Origin: an uncultured Oscillochloris sp.
GTDB taxonomy: Bacteria > Chloroflexota > Chloroflexia > Chloroflexales > Chloroflexaceae
Direction: 5' to 3'
Assembly: GCA_903877945.1 (NCBI GenBank)
Contig: CAIRFY010000105.1
Location: 1 to 8,429 of the forward strand
DNA: 8,429 bases
The position numbers were made by a program, and so were the translations under genes. Position 1 is the first letter of the stretch; every line of letters begins with the position of its first letter. Below are positions 1 through 5,999 of the stretch, piece by piece. Under the pieces are notes generated by a model, which did no database searches, was not told the DNA's origin, and saw only the letters and a program-made list of their open reading frames with translations.

Positions 1-1
1 A

Positions 2-133
2 AGGCATGTTTCAATCCAGATTGACAATTCAGCGACGAAACGATGACGCGGTGAGGCGCTCCGTATCGCCTCATCACCTCATCGCCTCGTCGCAAGACTG
101 TAAAGCTGAATGTGCCCATTTTGAAACATGCCT
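2..133. repeat. Family A palindromic element (MITE-like), copy 1
   Basis: This 132-bp element is bounded by a perfect 13-bp inverted repeat, AGGCATGTTTCAA at 2-14 and its complement at 121-133. The centre (65-88) holds three tandem 8-mers of the form ATCGCCTC, the middle one ATCACCTC, and an upstream GGTGAGGCG can pair with them. It matches 7367-7498 in the same orientation with ten substitutions and no indels, about 92% identity. It has no coding capacity. It lies 20 bp beyond the stop of the minus-strand HAD/ATPase gene, so its transcript could fold and help end that mRNA. Non-autonomous MITE-like mobility is inferred from the terminal repeats; no transposase is present here. Confidence 0.8.
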
Positions 134-153
134 AAGACAATGGTGGGCGAGGG

Positions 154-1920
154 TCAGAGCATCGCGGCCAGATCTTCATAGCGGGCGGCGACTATCTTAC
201 GCAGCTCGGCGCGCAGCGCATCGCCATCCGGGTGATGATGCGCGATCTTCGTAATCTGGCGGCTGAGTTCGGTGTCATGCAGGGTATCGGCGAGCCAGCG
301 CGTGAAATCGCCGCGTATCAGATGATACGTCAGCGAGGCCAGGGGCACCCGGTCAATCGCCGTGCGGAACTCCGACAGATTGGCCGCCGTGCCGCACACC
401 GTCCCCGACATGTTGCGAAACACAAACCACTTATCGCTGGGCAACGGCACGGACACATACTTATGCAGGTGGCGGATATGCGGCACCCGACGTGTTCCGG
501 CCCGGAAGACGATATCGTTGCGTGTACACGTGTCAGATTCTATGCCCGGCGTGATCAGGCGGGCGTGTCCGCGCACGAGGGTCGGCAGATGTGCGCGCAC
601 CTCCGCCCAGTCGGGGTTGGCGGACAGCAGCGTGTCAAAGCTCGCGAGATCCTCGGGGGTTGTGGTGCGCGTGAGTGCCCAGACTCGCACGGCCTGGAGG
701 ATGGCGGGGGCCACCTGGCTTGGGTGGTAGCTCACGACCGTCACACCGCCGCCGCGCATCAGATCTTCCACCGTGCCGGTAAACGGTGAGGCCCAATCGG
801 CGTAGCTCTGCTGGATCTCGTCGATGAGCAACCAGTGTGGCCGTCCGCAGCGCGTACGGAGATCCAGCAGCGCCCGCAGCAGGCGCTCGGTGAAGGCGTT
901 GCGGTCGATGATCGGCATCCACGACAGATCGATGATCAGATTGCAGCGCGCATATTCGCACAGCGTGATCACATCGCCAACCCGCTGAAGCTGTGTGTCG
1001 CGTCCGCCAACGAGCATCGTGTGCGGCAACGCGGCCAGACTGCGGTAGTCGCCCTCCGGGTCGATAATTACCGCCTGGTAGCCCTGGAGCATGACCTCCT
1101 CGGCGATCAGGCCGCCGAGCCACGATTTGCCACTCGCGCTGTCGCCCGCGATCCCCCACACGCCGTCGATCAGATCCCACGCATCGATTCGGAACGGCGT
1201 TTGGTCATTGCGCCAACCGAGGCTCAACTGCTGCTCCGGTCGCACCGTGCGGTTACCAATCCGACCGGCGATCAGATCGCGGATCAACCCGCGCATCCCG
1301 GCACCGGCAGGCTCGGGCAGCACCAGGTCAGCCATTTCCTTGAGCGCCGGGGTCGCGTTATCGACCGCAACCGCAAGTTCAACCTGCGTTAGCAGGCTGC
1401 GGTCGTTCTCGGCATCGCCACATGCTACGACATTCCGCGCTGAGAGCCCCAGTTCGCGCAGGGCGTAGGCCAGACCTGTGCCCTTGGTGGCACCCAGCGG
1501 CAGCACCATCACCGCGCCCCGGTTATACTCGATGGTCGCCCCGCCGCCGCAGTCGCGCAGCGCCGCGAGAATCGGCTCGTCAAACGGCACATGGGTGGCG
1601 ATCAGTGCCATACCGTGGTCGAGCGGCAACGGCATGGCGTCAATGCGTGCGATGAGCGCCGTCGGCAGCCGTCCGAACGGCAGTACGACGACATCCTGGC
1701 GCGGAAAGTAGACTACTGCGCCATCCTCGGCGACGATAGCATCAAACAACTCGGCGAAGGGACCCTCGGGTGTAAAGCTCGCGAGGGTACGCCCCGTCAC
1801 GAGAATGAGAGTCAGGTGGGCCGCCTTTGCTGCTTGCAGGGCGTCCCAGGTTTCTGGTGAAACATGGCCATTTTCGGCGAGTGTGCCATCGAGATCCGAG
1901 GCGAGAACCGTCAGGTGCAT
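154..1920 (-). CDS. HAD-IIB (Cof-type) phosphatase fused to a HerA/DUF87-like P-loop ATPase
   Basis: The 588-residue protein has three parts. Residues 1-215 form a HAD phosphatase of the Cof type: motif I DLDGT (D9, D11), motif II threonine in VTGRT (T42), motif III lysine in TKGTGL (K146), and motif IV GDAEND (D169, D173). Residues about 240-480 form a P-loop ATPase: Walker A GDSASGKS (259-266), the HerA-like IIDPEGDY stretch (285-292), and Walker B WLLIDE (D367, E368). Residues about 495-588 form a small domain with RGDFTRWLADTL, resembling DUF5752-type domains. All main catalytic residues are kept, so both enzymes are probably active. HAD-IIB proteins usually dephosphorylate small phosphorylated metabolites; HerA-like ATPases usually act on DNA or on protein translocation. 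The joint substrate is unknown. No signal peptide is seen, so it is probably cytoplasmic. The ATG is preceded by a weak Shine-Dalgarno AAGTGAG. Similar HAD-HerA fusions probably occur elsewhere, often named only for the HAD half. The domain calls are firm; the function is not. Confidence 0.88.
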   Translation of the reverse strand: MHLTVLASDLDGTLAENGHVSPETWDALQAAKAAHLTLILVTGRTLASFTPEGPFAELFDAIVAEDGAVVYFPRQDVVVLPFGRLPTALIARIDAMPLPLDHGMALIATHVPFDEPILAALRDCGGGATIEYNRGAVMVLPLGATKGTGLAYALRELGLSARNVVACGDAENDRSLLTQVELAVAVDNATPALKEMADLVLPEPAGAGMRGLIRDLIAGRIGNRTVRPEQQLSLGWRNDQTPFRIDAWDLIDGVWGIAGDSASGKSWLGGLIAEEVMLQGYQAVIIDPEGDYRSLAALPHTMLVGGRDTQLQRVGDVITLCEYARCNLIIDLSWMPIIDRNAFTERLLRALLDLRTRCGRPHWLLIDEIQQSYADWASPFTGTVEDLMRGGGVTVVSYHPSQVAPAILQAVRVWALTRTTTPEDLASFDTLLSANPDWAEVRAHLPTLVRGHARLITPGIESDTCTRNDIVFRAGTRRVPHIRHLHKYVSVPLPSDKWFVFRNMSGTVCGTAANLSEFRTAIDRVPLASLTYHLIRGDFTRWLADTLHDTELSRQITKIAHHHPDGDALRAELRKIVAARYEDLAAML

Positions 1921-1952
1921 AGGGACTCACTTTCGGCGTCGTACATTGTCGC

Positions 1953-3401
1953 GTGATTGCCGCATCCACCGACGAATCGGCTTCGTGCTTTCTGCCCGAG
2001 CGGGACGATCTTCTACACGCACAATTGTACCGCAACTTCGCGCTGAGTGATGGGAGCAGCGCCGGGATCCACCTTGTCATTGATAGTCTCCCCGGTGCGG
2101 TGGGAAGTGTGCCCTCGCAACTGACCGATGTCGCCGGTACGCTGTTCTTCATGACCAACGATTGGAACACGGGCGATACGATCTGGAAAACCGACGGCAG
2201 CGCGAGCGGTACGGTCGCCCTGAAGCTTGTTGAGCCTGGCCCCTTTAATTCCTCAACCGTAAATGGACTCACCGCAGTGGGCCAGCGGCTCTTTTTCTGG
2301 GACTGGCAGAGCCTCTGGACGAGCGACGGCACTCCGGCGGGGACGGCTGCTAGTGGCGAAGGTGTACCCTAATCAGTTCACCGCCGTCGGGAGCCGAGTC
2401 TTCTTTGTTGGTGACAACGGTGAACTCTGGATCAGCGACGGCAGCGCCGCCGGTACCCGCATGGTGAAGGAGGACATGTGGCCCGGTATTGGCAGTTCTT
2501 CGCCCGCCAGCCTCACCGCTGTTGAGAACCGGCTCTTCTTCAGCGCCAGCGACCCCGCCCACGGGCGCGAGCTCTGGGTCAGCGACGGCTCCGAGGCTGG
2601 CACATTCTTGGTTCAAGACATCGCCCCCGGCCCCGAGGGCAGCCTGCCTGAGAATCTCACCCTGATCTCAATGGGCAACTCTTCTTTAGCGCAGTCGATG
2701 CGGCCCACGGGCGTGAGCTGTGGATCAGCGACGGCGACGGCACCCGCCTCGTGCAAGACATCGCCCCCGGCACGCTCAGCGCCAATCCCGGCAATCTCAG
2801 GTTGACGGGCGCGTATCTCTTCTTCAGCACCAACGACGGCACCAACGGCCCGGCCCTCTGGTCTATACCGCTGACGAACATTCCGTACCTCCCCGCACGT
2901 GTCGCCGCACGCACCTACATCCAGGCCGAGGACTATGATCGCGGCGACGAGGGCCTGGCCTACCACGACAGCGACCCCGTCAATGTCGGCGGCCAGTACC
3001 GCACTGCTGCGGGCGTTGACCTGACCACGGTCAACTCCGACGGCAGCGGCGGGATCATGCTCGGCTGGACGAAGCCCGGCGAGTGGCTGAACTACACGCT
3101 CGACATTGTCAGCACGAGCGCCTACACCCTGGAGATCTCCCTGGCTACAGCGGGCACGGGCGGCAGCTTCCACCTCGCACGGGATGGCACCGACATCAGC
3201 GGGCCGATCACGGTGCCCGACACCGGCGGCTGGCGCGCATGGAGGACAATCACCGGCCCAGCGCTGAGCCTGCCCGCAGGCCGCCACACCCTGCGCCTAG
3301 TCTTCGATAGCGCCGGAGCCACCGGCTATGTGGCCAACATTGACTGGCTGGTGCTGGATGGGGCCAGCGATCCGATCTATCTGCCGATGGTGCGGCGGTA
3401 G
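1953..3401 (+). pseudogene. ELWxxDGT-repeat protein with C-terminal CBM6 domain, frameshifted and 5'-truncated
   Basis: Read across frames, the translation gives successive ELWxxDGT-type repeats: ALSDGSSAG, TIWKTDGSASGT, SLWTSDGTPAGT, ELWISDGSAAGT, ELWVSDGSEAGT, ELWISDGDGT and a degenerate ALWSIPL. This pattern suggests a beta-propeller-like secreted protein. A carbohydrate-binding module of family 6 follows at about 2913-3359 (IQAEDYD, YHDSDPVNVGGQYR, GWTKPGEWLNYTLDI, WLVLDG). It ends in IYLPMVRR, a tail typical of Chloroflexota secreted proteins. One extra base (or two lost) near 2346-2353 moves the frame after GTPAGT, where the old frame stops at 2370. One lost base near 2665-2670 restores it at NGQLFFSAVDAAHGRELW. 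A third shift near 2017-2025 is possible, because another frame reads TIFYTHN just before LYRNFALSDG. There is no signal peptide; the GTG at 1953 is only the first usable start, and the frame is open from 1923. Sequencing error is the alternative to decay, but the neighbouring genes are intact and no homopolymer lies at the breaks. Confidence 0.82.
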
Positions 3402-3461
3402 AGCGAGACAAACGTCTGGCCGAGGCCGCGTAGGCGACCTTAAAAATTGGATAATCGCAAT

Positions 3462-3655
3462 AGACAAGGTTCGCAGATACTTTACAGTTTGTCGCCGGTC
3501 AGCCCTCACCCCCCAGCCCCCTCTCCCTGAACGGGAGAGGGGGAGTCGGATGCGTCCTGCTGCGGAATCTCCCCTCTCCCCGTGAGGGAGAGGGGCAGGG
3601 GGTGAGGGTTGTGCGAGACTATCAAGAGGAAATGCCCGATTCTGAAACCTTGTCT
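3462..3655. repeat. Family B C-rich inverted-repeat element, copy 1
   Basis: The 194-bp intergenic element is bounded by the 10-bp inverted repeat AGACAAGGTT (3462-3471) and AACCTTGTCT (3646-3655). The core at 3500-3608 is a long palindrome running from CAGCCCTCACC to GGTGAGGG, with two inner hairpins around CCCTGAACGGG and CCCCGTGAGGG. The ends can be read as GACAAGG...CCTTGTC flanked by TA on both sides (3461-3462 and 3655-3656), as Tc1/mariner/IS630-type MITEs would leave. The left arm, 3462-3498, is the reverse complement of 7329-7365 with one mismatch in 37. It fills most of the gap between the CBM6 relic and the glycoside hydrolase gene. The folded transcript could stop read-through. 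Confidence 0.8.
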
Positions 3656-3668
3656 AACCACACTATCA

Positions 3669-3676
3669 AGGGGGGC
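3669..3676 (+). promoter_or_regulatory. Ribosome binding site of the glycoside hydrolase gene
   Basis: A strong purine run, AAGGGGGG, lies just upstream of the ATG at 3682 at normal spacing. It supports this start, which also gives a signal peptide. No convincing sigma-70 promoter was seen between 3402 and this site. Confidence 0.6.
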
Positions 3677-3681
3677 TATTC

Positions 3682-5646
3682 ATGCGCGCTTTGCTCACGC
3701 TGACCCTGCTCGCGCTCACGCTGAGTATTGTTACCTGCACATCAGCCGCGCCTACCGCCACTAGCGACATTTGTTTCCCCACTGTACCCGGTATCACTCA
3801 CTGCATTGTGCCCGAGTTTGCGAGCTACTGGCAGAACAATGGCGGACTGCCTGTTTTTGGATACCCCCTCGGCCCGCGTGAACTCGCTGCGCCCGAGCCC
3901 AACTCCGCCCCGCTCTACCTCCAGTGGACGGAGCGTAACCGGCTTGAGTCGCACCCCGATGCGCCAGTGGACTACCACGTGCAGCTTGGTCGTATGGGGG
4001 CTGAGCGCATGGCCCAACTTGGCCACGACCCCGCCGCTGAGCCGGTCGAGGTTGGCCCACAGGATGGCTGCCTCTGGTTTGCCGAGACGCGGCACAATGT
4101 CTGCGACCAGGCCAATGGTCTGGGGTTCCGTAGCTACTGGGAGGGCCACGGCTTGCGCATCAGCACCCTGAACGCCTACCAGCGATCCCTCGCGCTCTTT
4201 GGTCTGCCCCTCACCACGGCAAAAATCGAACTGTCGGCGAACGGTGAGCCGTTCCTTACCCAGTGGTTCGAGCGCGCCCGCTTCGAGTGGCATCCCGCTG
4301 AGTCGAACGACTATAAGGTGCTGCTGGGACTGCTCGGTAATGAACTGCGCGCCGCCCTCCCCGTGTCGGCCAGCCCCGCGCCCGCGCCCACCACCTTCGG
4401 CGTCGAGGTCAACTACGGTGCCGGTACCAAGGTCGCGGGGCGTCTGGCCGATCTGAGCGGCGGCCCTGTGCGCTACAACGGGGTGTTCTGGTCTGCTATT
4501 GAGCCGACACAGGGGCAGCGCATATGGGAGAACCAGGCCACCGCTGATAAAGACCTAGCCGCCATCAGCGCCGTCGGTGCCGCCCCGATGGTGATTGTGC
4601 GCAGCACGCCCGCGTGGGCCAGGCAGGTGCCCGGCAGCGCCTGTAGCGCGATCAAGGCCGAATCGCTCGCCGCGTTCGCCACCTTTATGGGCGACCTCGT
4701 CGCTCGCTACAGCCGACCGCCCTACAATGTACACGCCTGGGAACTCGGCAACGAACCCGATGTCGATCCCAGCCTTATTCCTGGCAATTCGCCCTTCGGT
4801 TGCTGGGGCGATCTCCAGCGGGCCGACTACGGCGGTGCCGGGTATGCTGCGATGCTTAAGGCGGCATACCCGGCGATCAAGGCGGCTGACCCCCAGGCCA
4901 CGGTCGTTCTGGGCGGACTGCTGCTCTTCTGTGACCCGACCCACGCCCCCACGCTGCCTTGTCCCGCAGGCTCGTTCTTCGAGGGCGTGCTTCAGGCTGG
5001 CGGCGGCAACTTCTTTGATGTCGTGGCCTACCACGCCTACGCCTACTGGCAGCCTAAACGGGTTGATTGGGACGCCATCCCCCCCAATTGGCAGCACCGA
5101 GGCGGGTTGCTAATCGGCAAGCTTCAGTTCCTGCGCGAGATGATGACGCGCTACGGTATCGAGAAGCCGGTGTTGATGGACGAGGGCGGTCTGCTCTGCT
5201 ACCACAGCGATCCGTCGTGTGGCCCCGGCGGTTTCTACGAGGATCAGGCCAACTACCTCGTGCGACTCTACGCCCGCTCCTCGGCAAACCACCTTGCGGG
5301 CGCGATCTGGTACACCCTCAACGGGCCGGGATGGCAGGAGGGTAGCCTGCTCGACGCCGCACAGCAGCCGCGCCCCGCCTTCCACACCCTCGTCTTCCTC
5401 TCACGTTTGCTCAGCGGCGCAGCGTATGTCTCCGGCGGGGTCGAGGGCGGCGTTGAACACCACACGTTCCGCCGGGGCAACAGCGACTATACGATCTATT
5501 GGACGAACGATGCGAGCAGCGTGTCAATCTCCCCCCCCGCTGGGACACGCACGATCTATACGCTATCCGGTGACTCGTCGCCCGCTGGACAGAGCCTGAC
5601 TGTTGGCTTCGCGCCCGTGATTGTGGAGGGTACTGCCGGACAGTGA
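3682..5646 (+). CDS. Secreted clan GH-A-like glycoside hydrolase with two N-terminal Chloroflexota modules
   Basis: The 654-residue protein begins with a signal peptide (MRALLTLTLLALTLSIVTC, cleavage probably near residues 21-24). Two tandem modules follow, residues about 31-115 and 130-224. Each opens with a cysteine pair (C31/C41; C130/C141), then a YW segment (SYWQNNGGLPVFGYPL; SYWEGHGLRI), then QWxERxRxExHP and a closing (V/L)LG..G segment. Such modules are common on Chloroflexota secreted proteins and are probably for adhesion or binding. A TIM-barrel hydrolase domain covers about 238-580. HAWELGNEP places the predicted acid/base at E358, and KPVLMDEGG places the predicted nucleophile at E501, the usual GH-A arrangement on strands 4 and 7. 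A short beta domain follows (about 585-654). The exact family is uncertain (GH39-, GH5- or GH79-like) and the substrate is unknown, probably a plant or microbial polysaccharide. The gene stands alone, with element B upstream and hairpins downstream. The sequence before C19 is a poor lipobox, so a signal peptidase I substrate is favoured. Confidence 0.82.
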   Translation: MRALLTLTLLALTLSIVTCTSAAPTATSDICFPTVPGITHCIVPEFASYWQNNGGLPVFGYPLGPRELAAPEPNSAPLYLQWTERNRLESHPDAPVDYHVQLGRMGAERMAQLGHDPAAEPVEVGPQDGCLWFAETRHNVCDQANGLGFRSYWEGHGLRISTLNAYQRSLALFGLPLTTAKIELSANGEPFLTQWFERARFEWHPAESNDYKVLLGLLGNELRAALPVSASPAPAPTTFGVEVNYGAGTKVAGRLADLSGGPVRYNGVFWSAIEPTQGQRIWENQATADKDLAAISAVGAAPMVIVRSTPAWARQVPGSACSAIKAESLAAFATFMGDLVARYSRPPYNVHAWELGNEPDVDPSLIPGNSPFGCWGDLQRADYGGAGYAAMLKAAYPAIKAADPQATVVLGGLLLFCDPTHAPTLPCPAGSFFEGVLQAGGGNFFDVVAYHAYAYWQPKRVDWDAIPPNWQHRGGLLIGKLQFLREMMTRYGIEKPVLMDEGGLLCYHSDPSCGPGGFYEDQANYLVRLYARSSANHLAGAIWYTLNGPGWQEGSLLDAAQQPRPAFHTLVFLSRLLSGAAYVSGGVEGGVEHHTFRRGNSDYTIYWTNDASSVSISPPAGTRTIYTLSGDSSPAGQSLTVGFAPVIVEGTAGQ

Positions 5647-5654
5647 GGGTTCCT

Positions 5655-5680
5655 GGCGATAGCAATCGCCTTCGTCGTTT
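5655..5680 (+). terminator. Candidate terminator after the glycoside hydrolase gene
   Basis: GGCGAT at 5655-5660 and ATCGCC at 5665-5670 form a 6-bp stem with an AGCA loop, followed by TTCGTCGTTT. It begins 8 bp after the stop codon. The stem is short and the T run is broken, so it is a weak intrinsic terminator at best; the larger hairpin just downstream may do more. Confidence 0.45.
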
Positions 5681-5765
5681 CGCACTAGAGCAGAAGTAAC
5701 GCGGTGAGGCATCCTGTCATTCTGAGCGAAGCGAAGAATGACAGCGTTACTTCTGCTCTAGTGCG
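5681..5765. repeat. Perfect 22-bp-stem hairpin element with inner hairpin
   Basis: Positions 5681-5702 and 5744-5765 are perfect inverted repeats of 22 bp, with ends reading CGCACTAGAG and CTCTAGTGCG. Inside, CTGTCATTCT (5714-5723) and AGAATGACAG (5735-5744) form a second 10-bp stem around GAGCGAAGCGA. The inner TGTCATTCTGAGCGAAGCG type of sequence is a widespread bacterial intergenic repeat. There is no coding capacity. It sits between the glycoside hydrolase gene and the ABC transporter promoter and could act as a two-way transcription barrier. Confidence 0.8.
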
Positions 5766-5893
5766 CCAGGGCATGTGCAAAGTCGTGTGGTCGCCGGACA
5801 GCCCTCACCCCCCAGCCCCCTCTCCCCGTGAGGGAGAGGGGCAGGGGGTGAGGGGGCCGGATCTGACTTTGCTCACGCCCTGTCTAGTGCGCC
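5757..5893. repeat. C-rich element between 11-bp direct repeats (family B core, short form)
   Basis: TCTAGTGCGCC occurs at 5757-5767 and again at 5883-5893. Between them, 5768-5784 and 5865-5881 form an imperfect inverted repeat (15 of 17 paired; AGGGCATGTGCAAAGTC on the left). The core at 5799-5854 is the CAGCCCTCACC...GGTGAGG palindrome of family B, with a single inner hairpin. The direct repeats look like a target-site duplication made when the core entered the right arm of the 5681-5765 hairpin. Repeat-mediated duplication is an alternative. The right copy ends 7 bp before the -35 box of the next promoter. Confidence 0.68.
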
Positions 5894-5900
5894 GTTTCCC

Positions 5901-5929
5901 TTGACATCCACCGGAAGGATCGGTATAAT
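5901..5929 (+). promoter_or_regulatory. Consensus sigma-70 promoter of the ABC transporter genes
   Basis: A perfect -35 TTGACA (5901-5906), a 17-bp spacer and a perfect -10 TATAAT (5924-5929) point toward the permease gene. Transcription should start near 5936, leaving a leader of about 65 nt. Such an exact match is rare in GC-rich DNA and implies a strong promoter that probably needs repression. Confidence 0.85.
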
Positions 5930-5939
5930 CCACAGGTGA

Positions 5940-5957
5940 ATAGTCAGTTCTGACTAT
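5940..5957 (+). promoter_or_regulatory. Putative repressor operator
   Basis: ATAGTCAGTTCTGACTAT is a perfect palindrome of two 8-bp arms around TT. It lies 10 bp after the -10 box, over the expected initial transcribed region, where a bound dimer would block transcription. The form fits a TetR-, MarR- or GntR-type dimeric repressor; the family cannot be told and no regulator gene is in the window. It could alternatively fold in RNA as a leader hairpin. Confidence 0.65.
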
Positions 5958-5986
5958 ATAAGCGCGGCGTATCACAACCAACGCAC

Positions 5987-5991
5987 AGGAG
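5987..5991 (+). promoter_or_regulatory. Ribosome binding site of the ABC permease gene
   Basis: AGGAG lies eight bases before the ATG at 6000, which fixes the start. The resulting protein begins with a short cytoplasmic segment and then the first membrane helix, as expected for the family. Confidence 0.6.
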
Positions 5992-5999
5992 CACCCACC

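Noticed and set aside
65..88. Tandem ATCGCCTC units as a CRISPR-like array
   Set aside because: The units are 8 bp with no spacers and form part of a palindromic element.
1742..2332. A 196-aa minus-strand open frame bridging the HAD start and the repeat relic
   Set aside because: It overlaps the HAD N-terminus in another frame and has no domain or Shine-Dalgarno support.
2340..2372. Programmed ribosomal frameshift in the ELWxxDGT gene
   Set aside because: There is no slippery heptamer or A/T run at either shift, the shifts have opposite signs and the gene lacks its 5' end, so decay or sequence error is simpler.
2613..3287. A 224-aa minus-strand open frame over the CBM6 region
   Set aside because: It is alanine/glycine-rich with no motif, while the plus strand encodes clear CBM6 and ELWxxDGT sequence.
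3730..3741. Lipoprotein signal at C19 of the glycoside hydrolase
   Set aside because: IVTC has threonine before the cysteine and no typical L-(A/S)-(G/A) lipobox, so a signal peptidase I site is more likely.
4555..5097. Open frames of about 170-180 aa on both strands inside the glycoside hydrolase gene
   Set aside because: They are shadows of the intact 654-residue frame that holds the NEP and DEGG catalytic motifs.
5704..5904. A 66-aa plus-strand frame after the glycoside hydrolase gene
   Set aside because: It is made almost entirely of the hairpin and C-rich repeat sequence and ends at the promoter; it is not a gene.
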